Below, piece after piece: positions 1 to 7,752 of a DNA stretch of 31,751 nucleotides. Each line of letters starts with the position of its first letter. Position 1 is the first letter of the stretch. The translations under genes and the position numbers were made by a program. Origin of the DNA: Thiosulfativibrio sp964601165 (lineage in GTDB: Bacteria > Pseudomonadota > Gammaproteobacteria > Thiomicrospirales > Thiomicrospiraceae). Where the stretch lies: positions 1-31,751 of the forward strand of contig CAZRMK010000011.1 in the NCBI GenBank assembly GCA_964601165.1. The letters run 5' to 3'. The notes beneath the pieces were generated by a model. The model saw only the letters and a program-made list of their open reading frames with translations. It did no database searches and had not been told where the DNA came from.

Positions 1-298
1 ATAAAAGGTGAAATAAATTAACAAATTTACAGAATAAAACTTGCTTAACCAAATTATTGATACTTATCAGTTTCGTAAGGAAGATAAGCGGTATGCTAGA
101 CGGGTATCTATGGAAGAAATAGAAAAAAACGATTTTAATTTGAATATTTCACGTTATGTCAGTACCGCTAAACCTGAACCTATCATAAATTTAGATGAGG
201 TTCATCAGCAACTACAAGAAATTGAGCAGGATATACAAGGGGCTAAAGACAAGCATAATAGCTTCCTCAAAGAATTGGGATTGGCTACTTTATTGTAA
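1..298 (+). pseudogene. hsdM: Decayed 3' end of type I restriction-modification methyltransferase subunit
   Basis: An open frame from 41 to 298 encodes the typical C-terminal tail of HsdM: YARRVSMEEIEKND, then NLNISRYVSTA, then a helical stretch ending HNSFLKELGL. The family adenine-methylates DNA as the M subunit of type I systems and is normally about 500 residues or more, so only the tail is here. Upstream, frame 1 gives KGEIN (positions 4-18), and after a one-base shift at about 19 the next frame reads NKFTE followed by a TAA at 35-37 and then the tail. Together these resemble the family's KGKNQN-x-L-T-[DE] region, so I infer one frameshift and one nonsense codon. The TTG at 41 is unlikely to be a real start. 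The window begins inside the gene, so the rest cannot be judged. The identity of the tail is quite sure; the decay is inferred. Confidence 0.7.
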
Positions 299-346
299 AG
301 CTAATCGAGTTACTATTTTTAAAAATTTATTTTCGGAGAAATTTAT

Positions 347-928
347 ATGCAGTTAAGACCCGTTCCAAATTATGTTCAAGGGATAAATGAACCATCTTCT
401 AAAGAGCAACAATGGGAGTTCTTGTTGGATATAGTCGATGAAGAAGCTTGCTATGCACTCAGCGATATTTTAGATGCAAATTTAAGTGAAGAAAAGTTGT
501 CAAAAATTTTTCTGCAACTGATAAAAATGTACCCAAGAGATGTTGATGTTTTATTGCAATTATCTTTTCATTACGAGAAAGAAAATGAGCCTTTATTGGC
601 ATACATTCATCTTCAAGCATCGGTTTCAATTGCTTTACAGGCGATACCAAATGAATTTTTATGGGAAACAGGAAAAATTAATTATAATGCTCTTAATAAT
701 CGACCTTTTTTTAGAGCCTATAAAGCCTTGGCAGAACAATATTTTGAGACCAAAAATATAGAAGAGGCAATTATTATTGCTAAACGCTTAATTTCTGTGC
801 ATTCTGATGATAATATAGGTGCTAGGTATACGTTGGTAAAATGCTATCAACATATCAAAAACACAGTAGCGTTAGAAGAGCTTTGTAAACAATATGAGGG
901 TGAGAATTTACTTGAGACCTTTACATAA
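347..928 (+). CDS. TPR-like helical repeat protein (193 aa), C-terminus supplied by an inserted element
   Basis: This acidic, mostly helical soluble protein has no signal peptide or membrane segment. Residues about 120-185 (RPFFRAYKALAEQYFE, then EEAIIIAKRLISVHSDDNIGARYTLVKCY) fit paired TPR helices; the DDNIGARY segment resembles the DNQGxRY segment of ST7-like TPR proteins. TPR domains usually mediate protein contacts, and no enzymatic motif is visible. The ATG at 347 has a GGAG ribosome site at 335-338. The gene follows the hsdM remnant by 48 bp and may have been an accessory gene of that locus. The last four codons (ETFT) and the TAA come from a palindromic element starting at 915. Removing it would give a frame ending in Leu-Asp-stop, so the protein is essentially intact. 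Confidence 0.75.
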   Translation: MQLRPVPNYVQGINEPSSKEQQWEFLLDIVDEEACYALSDILDANLSEEKLSKIFLQLIKMYPRDVDVLLQLSFHYEKENEPLLAYIHLQASVSIALQAIPNEFLWETGKINYNALNNRPFFRAYKALAEQYFETKNIEEAIIIAKRLISVHSDDNIGARYTLVKCYQHIKNTVALEELCKQYEGENLLETFT

Positions 929-990
929 TTTAAGGTGCTGTTTTATGCGTTTCATAAACTGTGCTTTAATTATGCAAAGGTCTTTACTTG
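908..990. repeat. Target-site direct repeats flanking palindromic element copy 1
   Basis: TTACTTG occurs at 908-914 and again at 984-990, immediately outside the symmetrical ends of the palindrome (8 bp if the adjoining T is counted). This is the signature of a target duplication made on insertion. Confidence 0.75.
915..983. mobile_element. Miniature inverted-repeat element (MITE-like), copy 1
   Basis: This 69-bp near-perfect palindrome has a left arm at 915-947, a 5-nt loop and a right arm at 953-983. The arms begin AGACCTTT(A/G)CATAATT when read inward. It shares 26 identical bases (949-974) with a second copy at 5636-5661. It encodes nothing and is too short to be autonomous. The GAGACCTTTGCA-like ends resemble terminal repeats that I recall from some IS5-family elements, so mobilisation by such a transposase is a guess; no transposase is in this window. 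As RNA it would fold into a long hairpin just after the TPR gene. Confidence 0.75.
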
Positions 991-1039
991 ATTAAACCCC
1001 ATTATTTTTACGCAAATGTCTTTTCTGGTTTTTAGAAAC

Positions 1040-1071
1040 TCCCTAACATAGTAGGGAAATTTTTTATTTTA
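1040..1071 (+). terminator. Hairpin with U-rich tail in the ppsA leader
   Basis: TCCCTA (1040-1045) and TAGGGA (1052-1057) form a 6-bp stem with a 6-nt loop, followed by a T-rich tract at 1060-1070. It ends only 13 bp before the ppsA ATG, so it may terminate upstream transcription or act as an attenuator in the ppsA leader. The stem is short. Confidence 0.45.
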
Positions 1072-1083
1072 GAGGAATTAACA

Positions 1084-3513
1084 ATGTCTAGCTCTTTCTC
1101 CTACATACGATTTTTTAACGAAATTAACATTGAAGATATTCCAATAGTTGGCGGTAAAAACGCATCTCTTGGGGAAATGTATCAAGCTTTAACTCCACAA
1201 GGTATTTTAGTGCCAAATGGTTTTGCGGTAACGGCCGAAGCTTATAGGACATTACTTTCTGAGAATAATCTCTGGGGCAGTCTTCGCCAGATTATAGAGC
1301 CGTTGGATGAAGATAATATGGTTGATTTAGCGAAACGAGGCAACCAAGCTAGACAACTTATTTATAACGCACCTTTTTCTGCCAAATTAGAAGACGAAAT
1401 TTTAGCGGCTTATAAGCAGTTAAACTCTGAATTTCCTGATGAAATAACCGTGGCTATTCGTAGCTCTGCTACGGCTGAAGATTTGGTTACTGCTAGCTTT
1501 GCTGGTCAGCAAGATACCTTTTTAAATGTTAAGGGTGAAGCAGATGTTTTAACTGCTTGTAAACGTTGTTTTTCTAGTCTATTTACGGATAGAGCGATTC
1601 ATTACCGTATCGATCATGGGTTTGATCATTTTGATGTAGGACTCTCTATTTGTATTCAAAAAATGGTACGCTCTGATTTAAGCACTTCTGGGGTCATGTT
1701 TTCGTTAGATACCGAGACCGGCTTTAAAGACGCGGTTTTTATTACCGCTGCTCATGGTCTGGGTGAAAATGTTGTACAAGGAGCGGTTGATCCTGATGAA
1801 TTTTATGTGCATAAGCCAACTTTTTCACTTGGATATAGGGCAATTTTAAAACGGCATTTGGGTGCTAAAAAAATTAAAATGATCTATGCGTCAGATACCA
1901 CTAAAAGTCCGATTCGTAATATTTCAACAACAGAGGAAGAGCAAGATAATTTTTGCCTGACAGATTCGGAGGCTCTAATTTTAGCCGATTATGCAATTCG
2001 TATTGAAGATTACTATTCTGAAAAAGCTGGCTACGATAAACCGATGGATATGGAATGGGCTAAAGATGGATTGGATGGCAAGTTATATATTGTGCAAGCA
2101 CGACCAGAAACGGTAGCTTCTCAAACAAATAAAATGACTCTGAATACTTATAAAATAGAAGTTCCTGCTGAAGAAAATGAAGCAAAAATATTAATAGAAG
2201 GGCGTGCTGTTGGTCAAAAAATCAGCCAAGGTCAGGTGCATGTTATTGAGGATGTAAGCTGTATTGAACAGTTTAAAGCTGGAGAAGTATTAGTTACCGA
2301 TATAACCACTCCTGACTGGGAACCAGTGATGAAGATTGCTTCAGCTTTGGTGACCAATCGAGGAGGGAGAACTTGTCATGCTGCGATTATCGCACGTGAG
2401 TTAGGTATTCCTGCGATTGTAGGTTGTGGCAATGCGACAAAAAAATTACAAGATAACCCTTATGTTACGGTTTCTTGTGCCTCGGGAGAGGTCGGTAAAG
2501 TCTATTCAGGAAAAATTCCTTTTCATATTCAAGAAACAGATTTAGAACAGTTTTTACCACCCAAGACCGAGATGATGATTAATCTCGCTAACCCTGATTT
2601 TGCTTTTCAACAGAGTTTGATACCTAACCAAGGCGTGGGGCTGGCGAGAATAGAGTTTATTATTAGTCAGTTGATTAAAGCTCACCCTCTTGCTCTTTTA
2701 GATCCCGAGAAGGTCGAAAACAAAAAACAGCGCCAAAAAATTCTTAAATTAATACGTCACCATCCTAGTGGTTCAGAGTATTTTATTCAAGCCTTGGCAG
2801 AAGGCATAGCAACTTTAGCGGCGGCTTTTTACCCCAAGCCAGTGGTAGTTCGTTTATCTGACTTTAAGTCTAATGAATATGCCAGCTTAATTGGAGGAGA
2901 GCAGTTCGAGCCTAAAGAAGAAAACCCCATGATTGGTTTTAGAGGGGCTTCTCGCTATAGCTCGGAATTATTTGAACCCGCTTTTGAACTAGAATGTTTA
3001 GCGATAAAAAAAGTACGAGAGCAGATGGGATTAACCAATTTAGTGGTGATGGTGCCTTTTGTTCGTCAGGTTTCTGAGGCGAAACAGGTAATCAATACGC
3101 TTGCTAAATACGGTTTATGTCGTGGTGAGAAGGGTTTAAAGATTTATATGATGTGTGAAATTCCTAATAACATTTTAGAAATTGATCTTTTCGCCCCTTA
3201 TTTTGATGGTATTTCTATCGGTACTAATGACTTAACGCAGTTGATTTTAGGGGTTGATAGAGATTCAGAATTGGTTGCTTCGGCTTACGATGAGCGAGGT
3301 TTAGGGGTGAAGAAAATGATTCAATGGGCGGTAGAGGGAGCAAAACGTAACGGATTATATATAGGAGTTTGTGGGCAAGCGCCATCAGATTTCCCAGAAA
3401 TGGCTAAGTTTTTAGTTGAGCTAGGAGTAGACTCGCTAAGTTTAAACCCTGATAGCTTACTTAAAACCACACAATTAGTTTTACAATTAGAACAAGATTC
3501 CCAGACCCTGTAA
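1084..3513 (+). CDS. ppsA: Phosphoenolpyruvate synthase (pyruvate, water dikinase)
   Basis: PpsA converts pyruvate, ATP and water to PEP, AMP and phosphate, the entry step of gluconeogenesis from C3 acids. The 809-residue length is close to E. coli PpsA (792). Domains run in the usual order: an N-terminal ATP-grasp-like nucleotide-binding domain (about 15-345, starting GGKNASLGEM), a swivelling phosphohistidine domain with GGRTCHAAIIARELGIPA and the phosphorylated His432, and a C-terminal PEP/pyruvate TIM barrel with GFRGASRY, SIGTNDLTQ and the catalytic Cys763 in CGQAPSD. The ATG at 1084 follows AGAGGA by 7 nt. trpG begins 24 bp downstream, so the two may be cotranscribed. Identity is certain. 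Confidence 0.97.
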   Translation: MSSSFSYIRFFNEINIEDIPIVGGKNASLGEMYQALTPQGILVPNGFAVTAEAYRTLLSENNLWGSLRQIIEPLDEDNMVDLAKRGNQARQLIYNAPFSAKLEDEILAAYKQLNSEFPDEITVAIRSSATAEDLVTASFAGQQDTFLNVKGEADVLTACKRCFSSLFTDRAIHYRIDHGFDHFDVGLSICIQKMVRSDLSTSGVMFSLDTETGFKDAVFITAAHGLGENVVQGAVDPDEFYVHKPTFSLGYRAILKRHLGAKKIKMIYASDTTKSPIRNISTTEEEQDNFCLTDSEALILADYAIRIEDYYSEKAGYDKPMDMEWAKDGLDGKLYIVQARPETVASQTNKMTLNTYKIEVPAEENEAKILIEGRAVGQKISQGQVHVIEDVSCIEQFKAGEVLVTDITTPDWEPVMKIASALVTNRGGRTCHAAIIARELGIPAIVGCGNATKKLQDNPYVTVSCASGEVGKVYSGKIPFHIQETDLEQFLPPKTEMMINLANPDFAFQQSLIPNQGVGLARIEFIISQLIKAHPLALLDPEKVENKKQRQKILKLIRHHPSGSEYFIQALAEGIATLAAAFYPKPVVVRLSDFKSNEYASLIGGEQFEPKEENPMIGFRGASRYSSELFEPAFELECLAIKKVREQMGLTNLVVMVPFVRQVSEAKQVINTLAKYGLCRGEKGLKIYMMCEIPNNILEIDLFAPYFDGISIGTNDLTQLILGVDRDSELVASAYDERGLGVKKMIQWAVEGAKRNGLYIGVCGQAPSDFPEMAKFLVELGVDSLSLNPDSLLKTTQLVLQLEQDSQTL

Positions 3514-3537
3514 TGGTTTAAAAGAGGTTGGCTCAGT

Positions 3538-4119
3538 ATGTTGCTGATGATTGATAATTATGATTCCTTTACCTATAACCTAGTGCAATATTTTGGCGAG
3601 TTAGGTCAGAGGGTTGAGGTTTATCGTAATGACCAGATTACGATAGAAAAAATAGCCGAACTTGCTCCTGAGTTTTTAGTAATTTCACCAGGTCCTTGTA
3701 CGCCAACAGAGGCAGGGATATCGGTTGCAGCTATTAAGCATTTTGCGGGGAAAATTCCTGTTTTGGGAGTATGTTTAGGTCATCAAGGTATCGGTCAGGC
3801 ATTTGGAGGGAAGGTGATTCGTGCTAAAAAAGTGATGCATGGTAAAACTTCTCCCGTTTTTCATCATAACCTTGGTTGTTTTAAAGGCTTATCTAACCCA
3901 GTTCAAACCACGCGTTATCATTCTTTAGTGCTGGAGCAAGCTACTTTACCAGATTGTTTAGAGGTAACAGCTTGGACGGAAAATGAACTTGGTGAGTTTG
4001 ATGAAATTATGGGAGTGCGACATAAGACACTGGCGGTTGAGGGAATGCAGTTTCATCCAGAATCGATTTTGACGGAGCAGGGTCGTCAAATGTTAAATAA
4101 TTTTTTGGAGCAAGGTTAG
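3538..4119 (+). CDS. trpG: Anthranilate synthase glutamine amidotransferase component (TrpG/PabA type)
   Basis: This class I glutamine amidotransferase supplies ammonia from glutamine to TrpE for anthranilate synthesis, and in many bacteria also to PabB for folate. At 193 residues it is the normal stand-alone size. It starts with MLLMIDNYDSFTYNLVQYF, has the oxyanion-loop SPGPCTP, the nucleophile Cys79 in GVCLGHQ, and the other triad members His173 and Glu175 in QFHPES. A GAGG ribosome site lies about 10 nt before the ATG. trpD follows after 20 bp, which favours the tryptophan role. No trpE is in the window. A dual TrpG/PabA function cannot be excluded. Confidence 0.95.
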   Translation: MLLMIDNYDSFTYNLVQYFGELGQRVEVYRNDQITIEKIAELAPEFLVISPGPCTPTEAGISVAAIKHFAGKIPVLGVCLGHQGIGQAFGGKVIRAKKVMHGKTSPVFHHNLGCFKGLSNPVQTTRYHSLVLEQATLPDCLEVTAWTENELGEFDEIMGVRHKTLAVEGMQFHPESILTEQGRQMLNNFLEQG

Positions 4120-4139
4120 CCTAGCCGCAGGAGATTTAA

Positions 4140-5165
4140 ATGAATTTAAAACAAGCACTAGAGCAATTACTTGAACACCGAGATCTTCATGAAGAAGATA
4201 TGATTGAGGTTATGCAAAGTTTAATGTCTGGTGAAGCGACTGCCGCACAGATTGGTGCTATTTTAGTGGCATTGAGAATGAAAGGCGAAACCACTACCGA
4301 AATTACCGCCGCAGTTAAGGTGATGAGAAACTTGGCGACCCCAGTTAATATCGCAAATAAAGCTCATTTGGTTGATACCTGTGGAACAGGGGGCGACGGG
4401 GCGAATACTTTTAATATTTCAACCGCTTGTGCATTTGTAGTCGCCGCCGCGGGTGGTCGAGTTGCAAAACATGGTAATCGTTCTATTTCAAGTAAGTCGG
4501 GTAGTGCTGATGTGTTAGAGGCGATGGGAGTTGATTTAAACCTAACTCCAGAGCAGGTTGCACAGTGTGTAGAGGACTTGGGAATTGGCTTTATGTTTGC
4601 CCCTGCCCACCATAGTGCGATGAAAAATGTTATTGGACCTAGAAAGGAACTTGGTGTTCGAACTATTTTTAATCTATTAGGACCCTTAACCAACCCCGCC
4701 GCCGCGCCGTTTCAAGTAATAGGGGTTTATGAAAAAAGTTTAACAAGCCTATTCGCACAAGTATTACAAAGTTTAGGCTCTAAGCATGTCATGGTGGTGC
4801 ATGCCGAGGATGGCTTAGATGAAATTTCAATTGCCAGCATTACTCATGTGACAGAATTAAAAAATGATGAAATTAAACACTGGCAAATTGATCCCCATGA
4901 TTATGATATGGATCATGCTAATTTAGATGATTTATCGGTTGATGCGGCACAAGATAGCATGAATGTGATTAAGGCAGTTTTTGCTAATAGTAATTGTGCA
5001 GCAAAAGATATTGTTTGTTTAAATGCTGGAGCGGCTCTTTATGTTGCTGGTTTAACCCCCAGTTATGCCGAAGGAGTGGTGAAGGCAAAAACCATTCTGG
5101 CATCTGGTGCAGTGCAAACCAAATTGCGTGATTTTATTGCTAAAACCCAGTCGTTTAGTTTATAG
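4140..5165 (+). CDS. trpD: Anthranilate phosphoribosyltransferase
   Basis: TrpD joins anthranilate to PRPP to give phosphoribosyl-anthranilate, the second committed step of tryptophan synthesis. The 341-residue length is normal. Visible are the N-terminal helical bundle (1-70), the PRPP-binding CGTGGDGANTFNIS starting at Cys81, KHGNRSISSKSGSADVLEAMG, the anthranilate-contacting PARHS-like segment here written PAHHSAMK, and GPRKELGVRTIFNLLGPL. The ATG at 4140 follows AGGAG at 4129-4133. It is the second gene of a trpG-trpD pair; the usual third member, trpC, is displaced downstream by a DUF454 gene and a palindromic element. Confidence 0.96.
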   Translation: MNLKQALEQLLEHRDLHEEDMIEVMQSLMSGEATAAQIGAILVALRMKGETTTEITAAVKVMRNLATPVNIANKAHLVDTCGTGGDGANTFNISTACAFVVAAAGGRVAKHGNRSISSKSGSADVLEAMGVDLNLTPEQVAQCVEDLGIGFMFAPAHHSAMKNVIGPRKELGVRTIFNLLGPLTNPAAAPFQVIGVYEKSLTSLFAQVLQSLGSKHVMVVHAEDGLDEISIASITHVTELKNDEIKHWQIDPHDYDMDHANLDDLSVDAAQDSMNVIKAVFANSNCAAKDIVCLNAGAALYVAGLTPSYAEGVVKAKTILASGAVQTKLRDFIAKTQSFSL

Positions 5166-5200
5166 AAGCATTTTGTCATAATACTTGGTAAGTTATAGAC

Positions 5201-5587
5201 ATGAAACAATTTATTAAAAAATATTTTTATTTAGCATTAGGAGGGATATTTTTTGTAATTGGTTCGATTGGTATAATTTTACCTCTCTTACCAACCACTG
5301 TTTTTATGATATTAGCTACCAGCTGTTTCGCAAAAAGCTCTCCTAGATTTCATCAAGCATTATTAAATAATCGTTTCTTTGGAGCTGATCTTAGGCGGTG
5401 GGAAAAAAACCGTACTATGTTACGCAGTGCGAAAAAACGGGCAACCATCGTTATTTCGTTGATGTTTTCCATTTCGATTATTCTTTTGATAGGTAAATGG
5501 GAGATACAGATAATGCTGGCTATTCTTGCTATGGTCTTATTGTTTTTTTTATGGCGTGTTGCAGAACAAAAAGAAAATATTACATAA
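5201..5587 (+). CDS. DUF454 (YbaN-like) inner-membrane protein
   Basis: This 128-residue protein carries the DUF454 signature: GIILPLLPTTVFMILATSCFAKSSPRFH at about residues 24-51, followed by NNRFFGADLRRWE. Hydrophobic segments at about 10-28, 30-45, 82-98 and 102-118 predict three to four membrane helices joined by a basic cytoplasmic loop. The family is widespread and functionally uncharacterised (E. coli YbaN). It starts 35 bp after trpD on the same strand without a strong ribosome site, and sits where trpC would be expected directly after trpD. Nothing links it to tryptophan synthesis; the family assignment is sound, the role unknown. Confidence 0.85.
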   Translation: MKQFIKKYFYLALGGIFFVIGSIGIILPLLPTTVFMILATSCFAKSSPRFHQALLNNRFFGADLRRWEKNRTMLRSAKKRATIVISLMFSISIILLIGKWEIQIMLAILAMVLLFFLWRVAEQKENIT

Positions 5588-5600
5588 GTGTAAACTAGTT

Positions 5601-5672
5601 GAGGTCTTTGCATAATTAAAGCGCAGTTTTTATGTGTTTCATAAACTGTGCTTTAATTATGTAAAGGTCTCT
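5601..5672. mobile_element. Miniature inverted-repeat element (MITE-like), copy 2
   Basis: This 72-bp palindrome has arms at 5601-5634 and 5640-5672 around a 5-nt loop, and is related throughout to the copy at 915-983; 5636-5661 is identical to 949-974. The right end reads GAGACCTTTACATAATTAAAG inward, while the left end has GAGGTC in place of GAGACC. I find no convincing flanking duplication, so this copy may be older. It lies between the DUF454 stop codon and the trpC start and would form a hairpin in any transcript running from trpD into trpC. Confidence 0.7.
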
Positions 5673-5712
5673 AAATTTTATGGAAGCCCTAAAAAATAAG
5701 GAAAAGTCATCG

Positions 5713-6519
5713 ATGAGCAGTACGCCCACCATTTTAAAGAAAATAATTTTTCGTAAGCTAGAAGAAATTCAAGAAAGTTGTCAGAAGATTCCTTTAAGAG
5801 AAATGAAGCAAAAAGCGATGATAGCTTCTACCTCTCCTACCCGTGATTTTGTTGCGGCAATGCAAGCTAAGTTAGATGCAGGGCATTCTGCAGTTATTGC
5901 GGAAATTAAAAAAGCTTCGCCCAGTAAAGGGGTGTTACGGGATCCGTTCAACCCCGTTGAAATTGCCAAGAGTTATGAAGAACATGGAGCGGCTTGCTTG
6001 TCTATTTTAACCGATAAAGATTTTTTTCAAGGTTCTAATGAATATTTGCAACAGGTACGTGAAGCGGTTGCTTTGCCGATTATTCGTAAAGATTTTATTG
6101 TTGATGATTATCAAGTCTATGAGTCTAAAGCTATAGGAGCAGATTGTATTTTGCTGATTGCGGCAGCTATTGGCGATGCTCAAATATCTGAGCTGACAGA
6201 AACTGCTTTAACGCTAGGGATGGACGTTTTAGTAGAAGTTCATAACCAAGAAGAAATGGAGAGAGCTTTACGTTTACCTTTGCCAATGATTGGCATTAAT
6301 AATCGAGATTTACATTCGTTTGCAGTCTCTTTAGATAATACTATTGATATGTTGAGTATGATTCCTGATGATCGTATTGTTATTACTGAAAGCGGTATTT
6401 TAAGCATTGATGATGTTGCTAAAATGCGAGAGCATCAGGTTAATAGTTTTTTGGTCGGAGAGGCTTTTATGCGTGCAGAAAATCCAGGTAAGAAATTAGC
6501 AGAGCTGTTTAAGGTGTAA
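5713..6519 (+). CDS. trpC: Indole-3-glycerol-phosphate synthase
   Basis: TrpC closes the indole ring from carboxyphenylamino-deoxyribulose phosphate, two steps after TrpD. The TIM-barrel motifs are present: IAEIKKASPSKG (Glu64, Lys66), LTDKDFFQGS, PIIRKDFIVDDYQVYE, LVEVHNQEEM, GINNRDL, ITESGI and FLVGEAFMRA. I chose the ATG at 5713 over the in-frame ATG at 5680 because AAGGAAA lies 8 nt before it, MSSTPTILKKI is the usual family N-terminus, and 268 residues is the normal monofunctional length. It is not fused to TrpF. The neighbour on the right is convergent, so trpC closes this + strand group. The palindromic element upstream may affect its expression. Confidence 0.95.
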   Translation: MSSTPTILKKIIFRKLEEIQESCQKIPLREMKQKAMIASTSPTRDFVAAMQAKLDAGHSAVIAEIKKASPSKGVLRDPFNPVEIAKSYEEHGAACLSILTDKDFFQGSNEYLQQVREAVALPIIRKDFIVDDYQVYESKAIGADCILLIAAAIGDAQISELTETALTLGMDVLVEVHNQEEMERALRLPLPMIGINNRDLHSFAVSLDNTIDMLSMIPDDRIVITESGILSIDDVAKMREHQVNSFLVGEAFMRAENPGKKLAELFKV

Positions 6520-6592
6520 TTAAAAATGCAACAGTATGGTTTTGATAGTCATTTCATTTCCTATTTTTATTAAAATTATAGGCTATGAGACC

Positions 6593-7462
6593 CTACAGGT
6601 TTATTAAACCATTACAATCTAGCATGATGCCAATTAATACTACTAATCCTATCCAATGGTTACTTAAAAATGCTTTAAAGGCTTGCTGTGGATTGTTTTT
6701 TGATAACAACAACTGATTATAACCAAACAAAAGCAATACCACCACCAAAGCTGAATAGTAAGCAGTCCCTAGCTGAAACAAGATTCCCATCCAAATTAAA
6801 CCAACTAACATTAATAGCTGAAACAGGCCTATAATGATTTGAACCTTCTCGCCAAATAAAATAGCTGTCGATTTAATTCCCGCTGATAAATCCTCTTTTT
6901 TATCCGCTAAAGCATAGGCAGTATCATAAACTAAAGCCCAAATCATAGTGACTGCAAAAACTAACCAAGCTTGCCATGGAACGGTATTTAAAACTGCTGC
7001 AAACCCCATAGGTATTGCCCATGCGAAAGCAGCTCCTAAAAAAACTTGCGGCCAATAGGTATAGCGTTTCATAAAAGGATAAAGAGCCGCTAGTAAAACT
7101 GCACCCAATGATAAAATGATTGTAAACAGATTTAAAAACAAAACCAAGACAAAAGCCATTAAGTATAACAGAGTAAAAAACTTAAGAGCTTGCTTTGGAG
7201 TTAATGCGCCCGTAGCTAAAGGTCTGTTTTTAGTTCTAGCAACCTGTCCGTCAAAGTCTCTATCGGCATAGTCATTAATCACGCAGCCAGCAGAACGCAT
7301 TAAAACAGTGCCCAAAATGAAAATAGTTAAAATATATACTTCAGGAAAACCCTCACTCGCTAACCACAAACTCCAAAGAGCTGGCCACAGCACTAGGTAA
7401 ATTCCGATGGGTTTATTTATACGGCTTAGATGAACATAAGCCAGAAAAGTTTGTTTATTCAT
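6593..7462 (-). CDS. ubiA: 4-hydroxybenzoate octaprenyltransferase
   Basis: UbiA is an inner-membrane prenyltransferase that attaches the polyprenyl tail to 4-hydroxybenzoate, the second step of ubiquinone synthesis. The 289-residue length is normal and eight to nine membrane helices are evident. The two Asp-rich Mg-diphosphate motifs are intact: NDYADRDFD at 63-71 followed by RTKNRPLATG, and DTAYALADKKED at 180-191. The start overlaps the stop of the upstream 85-codon gene in an ATGA junction, so the pair is translationally coupled. In many gammaproteobacteria the gene before ubiA is ubiC (chorismate lyase); here it is the unknown small gene. Confidence 0.95.
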   Translation of the reverse strand: MNKQTFLAYVHLSRINKPIGIYLVLWPALWSLWLASEGFPEVYILTIFILGTVLMRSAGCVINDYADRDFDGQVARTKNRPLATGALTPKQALKFFTLLYLMAFVLVLFLNLFTIILSLGAVLLAALYPFMKRYTYWPQVFLGAAFAWAIPMGFAAVLNTVPWQAWLVFAVTMIWALVYDTAYALADKKEDLSAGIKSTAILFGEKVQIIIGLFQLLMLVGLIWMGILFQLGTAYYSALVVVLLLFGYNQLLLSKNNPQQAFKAFLSNHWIGLVVLIGIMLDCNGLINL

Positions 7463-7716
7463 GAGTTTAGAGTTTTGTCTTCTAACTCAATGGCCTTTTT
7501 AGCAAAATCATTCAACTCTAATCTTGCTTCAGCCTTGCCCTGTTTATCAGAGTAATGTAGCCAAATTAAAGCTTCTGCTTTTTGCCACTGCATTATATAA
7601 CCCCAGCCGACAAAATGATTTTGTCCTGCATCTTGGTGGATTAATTGCCAGCCTTCATCTTGAAGCTGCTGTTTTAACGCCTCTACTTGATTAGGATCAA
7701 TTGGTAAATGATGCAA
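7459..7716 (-). CDS. Small conserved-looking protein of unknown function, coupled to ubiA
   Basis: I do not recognise this 85-residue protein. It is soluble-looking, with a helix (PNQVEALKQQLQDEGW), an aromatic strand-rich middle (HFVGWGYIMQWQKAEALIWLHYSD) and a charged C-terminal helix. The start is TTG: the frame is closed just upstream by a TAG four codons earlier and offers no ATG. The 4-bp ATGA overlap with ubiA and the position 36 bp after glmU support a real gene. It is too short for a complete chorismate lyase and shows none of its motifs that I know. Truncation of a longer gene by the upstream stop is possible. Confidence 0.6.
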   Translation of the reverse strand: MHHLPIDPNQVEALKQQLQDEGWQLIHQDAGQNHFVGWGYIMQWQKAEALIWLHYSDKQGKAEARLELNDFAKKAIELEDKTLNS

Positions 7717-7752
7717 AAGGTAGACCTACCGTAGTTATGTAAGAGCTTGAGC

